Below are positions 47,899 through 56,308 of a stretch of DNA of 64,000 nt, piece after piece. Both the position numbers and the translations under genes were made by a program. Source of the DNA: Pseudomonadota bacterium (GTDB lineage Bacteria; Pseudomonadota; Gammaproteobacteria; Burkholderiales; Burkholderiaceae_C); contig JAKOYD010000164.1 of assembly GCA_029780695.1 (NCBI GenBank), positions 62,001 to 126,000 on the forward strand, read 5' to 3'. A model generated the notes under the pieces. That model ran no database searches. It was not told where the DNA came from and was given only the letters and a program-made list of their open reading frames with translations. Position 1 is the first letter of the stretch, and each line of letters opens with the position of its first letter.

Positions 47899-48314
47899 AC
47901 TCCAATATGGCGATTGCGCCCGCTCTGACGCCGGTCCAGACCATGCCCACGGACGGCCTGAAGGGCCGCGCGGTGTTTGAGGGCCGCTACTGCGAATACG
48001 GCGAATACATCAGCGCGGACGACGTGGTGCTGGCCAACTTCGACCAGCGGCGCGTAACGACAGGCGGCGGCCTCTACGTGGTCCAGTCGATTAAGGATGG
48101 TCAACCCGCATGGACGGGCTGCCGGTACATGATGCGCCAATTGTCCGGCATCGTCGTCAATGAGGATGGGCGCAAGAACTGGCAGCACGTACCCGACCTG
48201 GACGCCACCAAGTGGGTGGTGGTCGGCACGGTGGAGGCGGTCTACCGGCCAAGGCATTACGCCGACCATGACGTGTTGTCCGACTCTCGGCAGCGCGTTC
48301 CAGCCAAGGTCTGA
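47895..48314 (+). CDS. Unknown element protein, possible S24-like beta fold
   Basis: 139 residues. The middle, ADDVVLANFDQRRVTTGGGLYVVQSI-type beta pattern, resembles the peptidase S24/LexA sheet, but no catalytic Ser/Lys pair can be identified. Last gene of the plus-strand run, followed by a terminator at 48335. Confidence 0.45.
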   Translation: MNSNMAIAPALTPVQTMPTDGLKGRAVFEGRYCEYGEYISADDVVLANFDQRRVTTGGGLYVVQSIKDGQPAWTGCRYMMRQLSGIVVNEDGRKNWQHVPDLDATKWVVVGTVEAVYRPRHYADHDVLSDSRQRVPAKV

Positions 48315-48334
48315 CCGCCACCAGCACCACCCTA

Positions 48335-48360
48335 GCCCGCCACACGGCGGGCTTTTCTCT
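48335..48360 (+). terminator. Rho-independent terminator of the plus-strand run
   Basis: Stem GCCCGCC/GGCGGGC with a four-base loop, then TTTTCTCT. It follows the 47895-48314 gene by 20 bases and separates the plus-strand half from the converging minus-strand operon. Confidence 0.75.
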
Positions 48361-48455
48361 GGGCGCAGTTGCTTGCGCAAAGCAGCACCCTTGGCTAAAC
48401 CTTGACATCCACCCACTGGCACAAGCTCGAAATGTCAGGTTTTCATCCGCCCTGA

Positions 48456-48472
48456 GGTTAACTTTGGTTAAC
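48456..48472. repeat. GGTTAAC direct repeat
   Basis: GGTTAACTTTGGTTAAC, two tandem GTTAAC palindromes, in the 200-bp gap between the converging halves of the element. Possible regulator site; no gene starts nearby. Confidence 0.3.
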
Positions 48473-48561
48473 ATGGCGAGTCCCTCGGTTCGCCCGTGTG
48501 CGGCGGGATCAACCGCGCCCCGCGTAGGCCTTGGGCGACCATGGCGATGGTGCCGCCCCTG

Positions 48562-49068
48562 CTACACCGGCACGAACCCGACGCCCTGAGACTCGCCCCG
48601 GCGCTCCAGTTCCTGGCGTGCCTTGACGATTTCTGTCCGGTCGCTGCAGTCGTGCGCTGGCAACTCCCTGGCCGCCAGCGCGTGCAGTTTGGCCAGGCGC
48701 TCGGCCTGCGCATCCGCGCGGGTGGGCGGCGCCACGCTGGGCGCCGCGGCCGCTGCCGGCTCGGGCAGTTCGCGGGTGATGCCCAGCACCTTGAGCCCGA
48801 TCACTTGCTCAATGCGGCGGGCCAGGTCGTCCTGACTGCGGGTGACGACCACCAGCGGGCGGAACATGTCCTCGAACTTGACGATCATGCGCATGGCGCG
48901 CGGCAAATTGGTGAAGGCGTTGCGCTGGCTGGCCTGGCTGAACTCGTAGCCGGCGTCCGCGCCGCTGGAGAACATGTCCGGCCGCAGGGTCGCCGCGATC
49001 TCGCCCGACAGGACGGCGAAGCCGCAGGCGGCCATTTGCTGGTTGACGTAATCGACGGCTTTGCTCAT
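48562..49068 (-). CDS. Unknown protein of the late-type operon, ends GFVPV
   Basis: 168 residues, mainly helical, with an Ala/Pro-rich hinge near residue 105. C-terminal residues GFVPV match a short motif repeated in the large protein just upstream. AGGAG Shine-Dalgarno; 4-bp overlap with the upstream gene. Last gene of the operon. Function unknown. Confidence 0.65.
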   Translation of the reverse strand: MSKAVDYVNQQMAACGFAVLSGEIAATLRPDMFSSGADAGYEFSQASQRNAFTNLPRAMRMIVKFEDMFRPLVVVTRSQDDLARRIEQVIGLKVLGITRELPEPAAAAAPSVAPPTRADAQAERLAKLHALAARELPAHDCSDRTEIVKARQELERRGESQGVGFVPV

Positions 49069-52000
49069 GGTTGGCTCCTTTGCTTCTGGGCGTCGCGGGT
49101 TTGCTTTACCGCGTTCTTGATGAAGTCGTTGCGCTGCCGGATCAGATCGTCCAGGCGCTCGCGCTTTTCGTCGGGCGTCAGCACTTCCGAACGCCGGACA
49201 TCGCGCATGTCCTTGTTGATGCCCGACAGTTCATTGTTGGCGTACTCAAGGGCGCCAGCCTCCTCGCCAAGGGGTCCTTTTTCCTTGGCGTCGGCCATGT
49301 GAGACAGCCCCAGCTTGTCCAGCTCGCGCAGCGTGCCGCGCAGGCGCTTGGCCTCGGTAAGCATGTCGTAGAACTCGGTTTCGTAGCGGGTGCCGCGGGG
49401 CGGATCGTCGGTGTAGAAACGCCGCAGGATCGGCAGTTCGTCGGTGCGCTTGGTCGGCAGCCGGTCGCCAAAGAAGGCCTTGTCGCTGAGCTGCAGGCCG
49501 TACAGCGCCCAGGTGTTGAAAAACCCCCTCAGCAGCGCCTCGCTGCGTGCCGGGTTCACCTGCGCCCACTCGGGCAGGTTGGCCGTGGCCATGCCGGCCG
49601 CGCGCAGGGTTTCGCTGGTGGTCGGCTTGGCGCGCAGGAACGGCTGCAAGTCTTCCATGCCGGGCGTCTCGATCGGCGCCTTGGTGAAGGCGTTGCGGTT
49701 GGTCGCCTGCTCGTACAGCGGCGCCACAAGCTGAGGCATGTAGTTGAAGTTGAACGTCGCGGCCAGGATGCGCGCGAAGTCCTTGCCGATGCCCTGCGGG
49801 TCGGCCTTGATGATCGCTTCGGTCGAGCGTTCGGCCAGCGAAGCCATGGCGCCGATCTCCCAAATTTTGGGGTAGCGGAAGTGCTGGTCGCCGACGAAGA
49901 AGTGCCAATGACCGTCGCGGTCCCAGTCCGGCATGTCCTGATACTTCGGGTTGTCCTTGTTGAGCAGGTACAGTGCCGAACTCATGAGCGCGACCATGCC
50001 TGACTTGGTGGCGATGGCGCCACGGTTCGGGTCGTGCGCCAGGCCGCGCACCAGGCGATCCAGCGACGTGATCGCGGGGCGCAAGACCGTATCGGTCATG
50101 AAGCCCAGTGCGCGACTGTCTCCCCGCATGGCGAAGTCCGTGCTGATCTCGCGCGCCAGGTAGGCGGCGTGGCGCGGGTGTTCGCCGGCCTGGATGGCCC
50201 GGCTGTACTCGCCCAGGCGCGTGCTGGTTTCAAAGGCGTCGGCCAGCGTCTCCACGAAGCCCATCAGCTTGTCAGGCGCGTCGAGCACCGTGCGCATGTC
50301 GATGCCCTGCTGCTTGTAGAACCGCTCCAGCCGGGTCTTGAAGCGGCCTTCCTCCAGGTAGATGCTGGACAGGCCGCCGCCGTTGGCGATGAAGTCCTTG
50401 TACAGCGGATCATTCGTCAGCCGCATCCGCATGCCCTTGAGGCTGTCGAGCACCGGCCGGAAACCGGCGCGGCTCATGACGCCTGCTTGGATCGTGTCGC
50501 GGGCGATGTTGGCGATCATGAAGTCGGGCGTCAGCGTGATCGTGGTCTGGCCGATGCGCTTGGGCAGGCTCAGCCACTTCATGACCCACGGCTGGTGCGG
50601 CCGGTCGATGCTGTCCAGCGCGCGCAGCAGGATCGGGTCGGCGACCTCGTACCAGACGGGCTTGCCGTTCTTGAGCACGGCCACCACGTTGCTGCCGGCG
50701 GGCGGCGTGTTGTTCTGCATGACCTCGATCAGGCCGGGTGCGTCCTCAAAGGTCTTGTGCAGGCTGTCGATCACCACCTTGGCCTGCTGGTCGGCCTTGT
50801 CCAACCCCATGGCCTTGGCCATGCTGTCGATCACGGCGTCCTTCGGCAGCCGCGTCGGCCGCGATTCGGGCGGGATGCGGGTCATGAAGCGCCCGCCGCC
50901 GGCGCCGTCCCGCTCGGCCAGTTCGGCGATCTTCACGCGCGCCTCGTTCTTCACGGCCTTGTCGATCAGCATCGCGGCGTTGCTGGTCATGTTGCCCAGG
51001 ATGTCGCGCAGGTTCTCGGTGCCGCCAGTCAGCGCCTTAACGCCCGACCAGTCACCGGGCTTGACGCGGCCCTGGCCAGGCTGGCCGATGCGGTGGAATG
51101 GCAGGTACTGCGTGCGCTGCCATTGCGCGCGCGCCTCGGCGTTGATCACGCCCTGAGCCTCGGCGAAGTCCAGGATGGCGCCGTTCCACTGCTGGTACTT
51201 GGTGAAGGCGGCGTCGAATTCAGGCGTGCGCAGGCTCAGCATGGCGTCGATCTCGCCGCGCGTGAACAGGTGTTCGCGCCCCTGCTTCATCAGTTCGTCG
51301 GCCGACTTGCCCACGAAGTACAGCAGGCCGTCGTCCAGGTTGCCGGCGATCGGCTTGAGGATTTCTTCCAGCCCCTGCCCTTTCCACGAAAACGAGCCGT
51401 CGGCGTTCTTCACCGGCGCGCCGTAGCGCAGGGCGCCGTCGGCCATGCTGGCGGATGCGCGCGCCAGGCGGGCGGATTCGTAGGCCCCGGCCGGCGCGAT
51501 CTTGCCGCCCGACAGTTCCCGCTCCATCCGGTAGACGCCGTGCAGGTCGTCGGTGATGGCTTGGCGAAAGGCGTCCCAGCGACTGTCCATGGCGTCGGAC
51601 AGCGGGCGGTGATCGCCGATCTTGCTGCGCGCGCGGTCGAGTGCGTCCTGCGCGAACCATTCGCCCATGCCCTGGCGCGCCTTCTGGATCGCCGGGCCGT
51701 ACTTGTGCGTCTGCACGAAATCATCGAACCAGCGCGAGAAAGTCGGCGCCTTCGCCGCAGCCACGTCCGGCTGCGTCATGTACAGGCGCGTGAACTCGGC
51801 AAACCCCTCGTACACCTTGCCGTTGTCGTAGCTGAGTGCGCGCAGTTCCTTGTTGATCATCTTGGCCTGCGGGCCTTTCAGCCACGCCTCGCGCACGGCC
51901 GGCACGCGGCTGTCGATCAGGTGCGCCATCTCATGGGTGGCAACCTCCAGGTCGGCGTGCCGCTTGACGCGGACGGTTTCCGTGGCGGTGTTGAAGGTGC

Positions 52001-53945
52001 CCAGGGTCTTGCGACCACGGACGCGGCCGGTGTAGATGCTGGTTCCCAGCTCCTTGGCGAACGGGACCAGAATGTCCTCGCGTCGAATGGGTGTGGCGCG
52101 CGCCTTGCCGCCCGTGCCTGCATCCGCCATGCCGCCGCCTGCCGTGCCTGGGCGGGTCACGCTGTCATCGATCAGGCCGACGTAGTTGGCGCCCGGCCCC
52201 ATGTTGACGGTGCCGCGCTTCGGCAGCACGTCGCCAGCGTCCGGCACGGAAAGGGCCGCGCGCTCCGGCGCGACCTCCGGCGTGACTCTCGGCGCTTGTT
52301 CAGGCGGCCAGGCCGGCGCCGACCGCGGGCCGGCAGTTTCATCGGCCAGCGTCAGGCGCGCCAGCGTGGGCGTCATGCCCGGCTGCCGCATCAGTTCGGC
52401 GTAGCGCGGGTTGCCGTCGAGCAACTGAACGTGCGATGTGCCGGTGACGCCGTCGTGCACGCCGTCGGCGGTGGTGACGGCGCGGCGCTCCAGCGCATCG
52501 GCCGCCGCGCGGAAGGACGTGGCCACGTCGGGCACGCCTTGCGCCGCCATCTCATCCGCTGCCGCGCGGACCCGCGCCGCCTCGCTGCGGTAGCCGTCCA
52601 CCCGGCGCATGGGGTCGGCGACCACGGTGTCGATGTTGTCGACCAGGTTCTGCGCGACAACGTAGGTTCCGCGCTGCTCGGGCGTGAGCTTGGTTTCCAT
52701 CAGGTCGATGGGCGGCGCGTCGGGCGCCAGGCCTTCCGGCGCCAGCAGTTCAGGCGCCATCGCGTCGGGACCGTCGCCCGTAAGGCGCGGCTCGCTGGCG
52801 TCACGGGGCGGGCGTGGGATGGGTTGGGCATCGTCCAGCGGCACGAATCCGCCACGCGGTTCGCTACCGCGCGCGACAGGGCGACCGGCGCGACGATCCC
52901 AGTTGGCGATCGTGTCGGCGACGGTCTTGCCCTTGAGGTACTGATTCGCCGCCAGTTGCTTGGCCGTCAGCAGTTCGGCGATGGGCGTGTCCGGCGCGGC
53001 GCGCGCGATGCGTACAGCGGCATCGGGGCCGAAGTGGTGCGCCGCGTACATCGTCTGGTTGGTGATCTCCACGCCGGCCGAGCGCAGCGCCGCGGCGTTG
53101 CTGGTGTCCAGAGCGCGTGCCATCTGGCCGGATTTCGCCGGATCGGCGCGCAGGGCCAGCAGTTCCTCGGGCGCCAGGCCAGCAGCCCAATCTGGTTTTG
53201 CCTGCTCCACGGTGCGAAGCCAGGTGCCTGCGGTGAACTGATCGGGGCCGTAGGCCGTGCTGCGCGGGTTCTTGGCGGTCGCGCTGCCGCCAGATTCCAG
53301 GGTGCGCCGATAGGCGTGATAGTCGGCAGCGTCGAACCGCGGCGACGGCGGCGCAGCGCGACCGCCCGCCTTCCAGCCCAGCATGCCCGGCGCGACCATC
53401 GGCAGCGACTGAATGGCGGTGTCGACCACCGTGGCAGCCACGGGGCTGCCGGTGGCGTCGAGCGTCTTGCCGCCGGCCCAGTGCGCGCCCTCGGCCAGCT
53501 TCTCGAAGGGGTAGGCCACGATGCCGGCGCCGCGCTGGCCCAGCTCGCCGCGCGGCTGATAGGTCAACGCCTCGCCAACCGACTGCACCACGTCAGCGCC
53601 GCGCCTGTCGGTCAGCCCGAGCTGGTGCGCGGCCTCGGTGGCCAGCCCTGCCAGGCCGGCAACCGGCTGCGACACGCCCATGCTGCCCAAGCTCAGCGCG
53701 ACCTCGCCAAGGGCGGTCAGCGGGTTGTTGAGCAGGATGTTTCGCAGCACGCCGGGTTTACCGGGTGCCGGAGCGGCGCCGCCGCCTTCGGCGACTGGGA
53801 CGAAGCCGGGCTGTCTACCCGTTTCGGCCGCCGGCGCCTGGGGCTCCAGCTCGGCGAGAGGGACGAAGCCGCGGCGTGCGGCCGTCGGGGAGGGTTGCGC
53901 CTCGATGGTGTCGCCATCGATCTCGGAGAGAGGAATGAAGCCCAT
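49065..53945 (-). CDS. Large polyvalent phage internal virion-type protein
   Basis: 1,626 residues from ATG 53945 (a GTG three codons upstream is alternative). In order: GFxP motifs at 2-6, 26-30 and 47-51; hydrophobic helices; transglycosylase-like domain about 205-330 with Glu217 in TLESGGS; another GFVPL at 366-370; HExxH (THEMAHLID, His671) in a putative metallopeptidase; and a long C-terminal region like the LPD38 segment of phage polyvalent proteins (about 1150-1500). Resembles podovirus DNA-ejection proteins such as T7 gp16, though only by architecture. No neighbouring capsid genes. Confidence 0.78.
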   Translation of the reverse strand: MGFIPLSEIDGDTIEAQPSPTAARRGFVPLAELEPQAPAAETGRQPGFVPVAEGGGAAPAPGKPGVLRNILLNNPLTALGEVALSLGSMGVSQPVAGLAGLATEAAHQLGLTDRRGADVVQSVGEALTYQPRGELGQRGAGIVAYPFEKLAEGAHWAGGKTLDATGSPVAATVVDTAIQSLPMVAPGMLGWKAGGRAAPPSPRFDAADYHAYRRTLESGGSATAKNPRSTAYGPDQFTAGTWLRTVEQAKPDWAAGLAPEELLALRADPAKSGQMARALDTSNAAALRSAGVEITNQTMYAAHHFGPDAAVRIARAAPDTPIAELLTAKQLAANQYLKGKTVADTIANWDRRAGRPVARGSEPRGGFVPLDDAQPIPRPPRDASEPRLTGDGPDAMAPELLAPEGLAPDAPPIDLMETKLTPEQRGTYVVAQNLVDNIDTVVADPMRRVDGYRSEAARVRAAADEMAAQGVPDVATSFRAAADALERRAVTTADGVHDGVTGTSHVQLLDGNPRYAELMRQPGMTPTLARLTLADETAGPRSAPAWPPEQAPRVTPEVAPERAALSVPDAGDVLPKRGTVNMGPGANYVGLIDDSVTRPGTAGGGMADAGTGGKARATPIRREDILVPFAKELGTSIYTGRVRGRKTLGTFNTATETVRVKRHADLEVATHEMAHLIDSRVPAVREAWLKGPQAKMINKELRALSYDNGKVYEGFAEFTRLYMTQPDVAAAKAPTFSRWFDDFVQTHKYGPAIQKARQGMGEWFAQDALDRARSKIGDHRPLSDAMDSRWDAFRQAITDDLHGVYRMERELSGGKIAPAGAYESARLARASASMADGALRYGAPVKNADGSFSWKGQGLEEILKPIAGNLDDGLLYFVGKSADELMKQGREHLFTRGEIDAMLSLRTPEFDAAFTKYQQWNGAILDFAEAQGVINAEARAQWQRTQYLPFHRIGQPGQGRVKPGDWSGVKALTGGTENLRDILGNMTSNAAMLIDKAVKNEARVKIAELAERDGAGGGRFMTRIPPESRPTRLPKDAVIDSMAKAMGLDKADQQAKVVIDSLHKTFEDAPGLIEVMQNNTPPAGSNVVAVLKNGKPVWYEVADPILLRALDSIDRPHQPWVMKWLSLPKRIGQTTITLTPDFMIANIARDTIQAGVMSRAGFRPVLDSLKGMRMRLTNDPLYKDFIANGGGLSSIYLEEGRFKTRLERFYKQQGIDMRTVLDAPDKLMGFVETLADAFETSTRLGEYSRAIQAGEHPRHAAYLAREISTDFAMRGDSRALGFMTDTVLRPAITSLDRLVRGLAHDPNRGAIATKSGMVALMSSALYLLNKDNPKYQDMPDWDRDGHWHFFVGDQHFRYPKIWEIGAMASLAERSTEAIIKADPQGIGKDFARILAATFNFNYMPQLVAPLYEQATNRNAFTKAPIETPGMEDLQPFLRAKPTTSETLRAAGMATANLPEWAQVNPARSEALLRGFFNTWALYGLQLSDKAFFGDRLPTKRTDELPILRRFYTDDPPRGTRYETEFYDMLTEAKRLRGTLRELDKLGLSHMADAKEKGPLGEEAGALEYANNELSGINKDMRDVRRSEVLTPDEKRERLDDLIRQRNDFIKNAVKQTRDAQKQRSQP

Positions 53946-53957
53946 GGCGGCCACCGA

Positions 53958-55559
53958 TCAGCGGTAATAACCGATGAGCTTGCCGCGCGAATCGAGGACT
54001 TCCACGCCCCGGTCGGTGGACTGGCCAAGCTTGTATTTGTTCATGCTGGCGTCCGAACTGAACCGCTTGGCCAGGTCCTGACGGGCGCGGGTGGCCGCAT
54101 CCTGCTGCTGGCGCAGCGCGGGGCCGCGCGGCGCGGTGTCGAAGGTGTCGTCCTCGCCGATCTTGCGGCGGTTGGCCAGCGCCGCCTGGCGCGCCAGGCC
54201 GGGGTCATAGTTGGGGTTCTCGCGCCCGGTGTTCGTGGCCTTGCTGGTGCGGCGCCGGATTTCCTCAAGCGAAAGCCCGTTGATCGCCTCGCGCGCGGCG
54301 TCGATTTCAGCATTGCTGCGTTGCTGTGCCGAAGTCAGCGGACGGTCGACAGGGTTGCCGCGGGCGTCGAGTTGGCGGGTCAGCCGCTGGTCGGCCGCGT
54401 CAATGCCGCGCTGCGCACGCCGGTCGGCGGCTTCGATCTGCTGCGCCGTGCGGGCGTCGCGCCGGTCCTCCATGGCGTCACGGCCGACCTGGCGCTGCGC
54501 CTCCAATACCTGTTGCCGCTGCAACTGTGCTGACTCGGCGGTGCGCTTGGCGCCCTGGTTTGCGTAGAACTTCACCGCTTCATGCGGCGCCAGAAAGATG
54601 GCGGCCTGGCTCAGCAGGTCGTCGGTGGGCTGCGTCACTGCCCCGAGTTCCTGGCCATCCGCCCCGAACTGCGTCACGGTCATCGTGTTCGGTTCGCGGC
54701 CGGGCTGAAGTTTCACCGTGTTGCCGTCCCTATAGAGCTGCCTGTTGTAAAGGTTCTCGAATGACTGCAGCGCGCCTCGCGTGTCGCCGATGGAGAACTT
54801 GCGCACGCCGTCGGTCCAGCCCCGCGCGTAGTCGCGCCCTTCCTGGGTGTCGAGAAACTTCTGGTATGCCTGCGCCTGATCCACCTTGCCCTGACGCAGC
54901 AGCACGTCGATCACCTTGGGGGTGCTGGTCTTGAGGTAGTAGTCCAGGGCCGAATCGTTGGCGACCCGCTTGGCAATCTGGCCATTTGCGGAAGCTGTGG
55001 CTTGCTCGATGCCACCCACAGCGCCTGCGCCGGGCGCCGTCATCTCGGGCGCGCCGCGCAGGGCCTGCTGCAGCTCGCGGCGGTCGGCGTCTTCGCGTTC
55101 GGACTTGTCCAGTGCCAGCGAAGCGCTGGCCGCCCGCATCGGATCGGTCAGGGCGCCGGCCTCGATCAGTTTGCGCGCGCGCATGGCACCGACCTGGCCG
55201 GCGGTAAGGGCGCCAGCGGTGCGCTCGCCCATGAAGTCGGTGACCGTGTGGCGGCTGATGACCTGACTGGGCATGACGCCTTGGCCCTGGCCGGGGTTCT
55301 CCGCCGTCGGCGTTGCCGTGTAGTTGCCTTGGGCGTCGGTGCCGATCTGGTAGAGCGGGTTGCCCAGCACATCCTTAGCGTTGGCCAGTGCCTCCAGCTT
55401 GCGGCCGTCCTCGGCGGTGTAGCCCTGCATCTGCTCTGGCTTGGCCTTCAGCGCAGCGTCGATGGCCTGATCCTGCTGAATCTGCCGGCCGACGCTGTAG
55501 CTCTTGATGCCGCCGGACACCAGCCCGGTAATGAAGTTTGCGGCGACTCTATTAGCCAT
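53958..55559 (-). CDS. Phage internal virion-like protein, long helical
   Basis: 533 residues from ATG 55559 (GGAG Shine-Dalgarno). Gly-rich N-terminus with a possible hydrophobic segment, then long Gln/Arg/Asp-rich helices (QVLEAQRQVGRDAMEDRRDA). Length, order and composition are like the second ejection protein of podoviruses (T7 gp15 type). Lies 12 bp before the 1,626-residue gene, in the same operon. Confidence 0.65.
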   Translation of the reverse strand: MANRVAANFITGLVSGGIKSYSVGRQIQQDQAIDAALKAKPEQMQGYTAEDGRKLEALANAKDVLGNPLYQIGTDAQGNYTATPTAENPGQGQGVMPSQVISRHTVTDFMGERTAGALTAGQVGAMRARKLIEAGALTDPMRAASASLALDKSEREDADRRELQQALRGAPEMTAPGAGAVGGIEQATASANGQIAKRVANDSALDYYLKTSTPKVIDVLLRQGKVDQAQAYQKFLDTQEGRDYARGWTDGVRKFSIGDTRGALQSFENLYNRQLYRDGNTVKLQPGREPNTMTVTQFGADGQELGAVTQPTDDLLSQAAIFLAPHEAVKFYANQGAKRTAESAQLQRQQVLEAQRQVGRDAMEDRRDARTAQQIEAADRRAQRGIDAADQRLTRQLDARGNPVDRPLTSAQQRSNAEIDAAREAINGLSLEEIRRRTSKATNTGRENPNYDPGLARQAALANRRKIGEDDTFDTAPRGPALRQQQDAATRARQDLAKRFSSDASMNKYKLGQSTDRGVEVLDSRGKLIGYYR

Positions 55560-55705
55560 GTGGACTCCAGTGATTGAACTGGCGGCAGTGAGCCACATGG
55601 GGATCGAAAAGCGGAATGATCGATTGATTCCTCATCCTCGCGGCTAGCAGAAGGCTTTGCCGGCTACCATCGCATTGCGACAAACCGTCGAGAGAGGGAT
55701 ACACC

Positions 55706-56092
55706 GTGAAGAAGCTTGCCGTTCTCCTTTTGGCCGCCGCCTTGGCTGGCTGCGCAACAGTCAACTACCAGCCGTACGAAGGCAAGAACAACCTCCATGA
55801 AGGCCAAGGCGGCACGAAGGTGGTGATCGACGGCGTGGACTTCTGGGCGAATGGCGCGCCACCAAGGAAGTACACCATCATCGGCGTGGCCGACGGTGAA
55901 ATCGGCGAGGGAATGGGAGATACCCAAGCTATCCGCCAGGCCGTGGCCAGCGAGATCAAGAAACAGGGTGGCCACGGCGCCATCGAGATGGGCGGTAGTT
56001 CATCCTTCGGCGGAATCATGCCCGTGGGCGGACTGATGATGGCCCTGAACAACAAGAAAATTCGCTACCAGGTGATCAAGTACGTGGATTGA
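55706..56092 (+). CDS. Small lipoprotein, element cargo
   Basis: 128 residues; GTG start at 55706 with a GAGAGAGG upstream. Signal peptide with lipobox LAGC (Cys16), then GGTKVVIDGVDFWANGAPPR and a Gly-rich C-terminal hydrophobic patch. Divergent from the late-type operon. Position at the end of the element suggests a cargo (moron) gene expressed in the host; role unknown. Confidence 0.72.
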   Translation: MKKLAVLLLAAALAGCATVNYQPYEGKNNLHEGQGGTKVVIDGVDFWANGAPPRKYTIIGVADGEIGEGMGDTQAIRQAVASEIKKQGGHGAIEMGGSSSFGGIMPVGGLMMALNNKKIRYQVIKYVD

Positions 56093-56116
56093 CGTGGGCT
56101 GCGCGAATCAGGTTTT

Positions 56117-56133
56117 CCGTACTTCTTCCGTAC
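56117..56133. repeat. Right arm-type repeats (CCGTAC x2)
   Basis: CCGTAC at 56117-56122 and 56128-56133, 11 bases apart, matching the first two copies at the left end (38831, 38842). Confidence 0.55.
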
Positions 56134-56136
56134 CGG

Positions 56137-56167
56137 AAACAAAAACGCCCGCTAAGTTAGCGGGCGC
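56137..56167 (-). terminator. Element-supplied terminator for tRNA-Val
   Basis: Minus-strand hairpin GCGCCCGCTAA/TTAGCGGGCG followed by TTTTTGTTT, 34 bases past the 3' end of the tRNA. It lies inside the element, replacing the chromosomal terminator now 17.5 kb away at 38654-38688. Confidence 0.75.
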
Positions 56168-56200
56168 TACCACTGCAAGGCGCAGCGAATATAGGAATTC

Positions 56201-56249
56201 TTGGTGGGTGATGCAGGGTTTGAACCTGCGACCCCTGCCGTGTGAAGGC
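56201..56249. repeat. Right attachment site within tRNA-Val
   Basis: 49 bases identical to 38695-38743, covering the 3' half of tRNA-Val(CAC). Right boundary of the element. Confidence 0.92.
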
Positions 56250-56276
56250 AGTGCTCTACCGCTGAGCTAATCACCC
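56202..56276 (-). tRNA. tRNA-Val(CAC)
   Basis: 75 nt including an encoded CCA. Acceptor GGGTGAT/ATCACCC, D-arm AGCTCAGCGGTAGAGC, anticodon loop TTCACAC (anticodon CAC, reading GTG), T-arm GGTTCAAACCC. Complete, but its 3' half now comes from the element's attachment site. Confidence 0.95.
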
Positions 56277-56308
56277 GTTCGCAGCTTGGCGAAAGGCGAA
56301 AGTATATA

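Larger units (their letters stand above)
38744..56249. mobile_element. 17.5-kb integrative element in tRNA-Val(CAC)
   Basis: Bounded by the 49-bp direct repeats at 38695-38743 and 56201-56249. Plus-strand half: integrase, AlpA-like regulator, small genes, CHC2 zinc-finger protein, RepA-like ATPase, nuclease, SSB-like genes, BrnTA, unknowns. Minus-strand half: three phage internal virion-like genes. A lipoprotein cargo gene sits at the right end. Codon use and GC are a little lower in the left third (38.8-41 kb). There are no capsid, portal, terminase, relaxase or conjugation genes, so neither a full prophage nor a self-transmissible ICE. Confidence 0.88.

Noticed and set aside
50034-54533. 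Plus-strand open frame of about 1,500 codons
   Set aside because: It is the antisense of the large internal virion-type gene; composition is an artefact of high GC and no start signal or family pattern is present.
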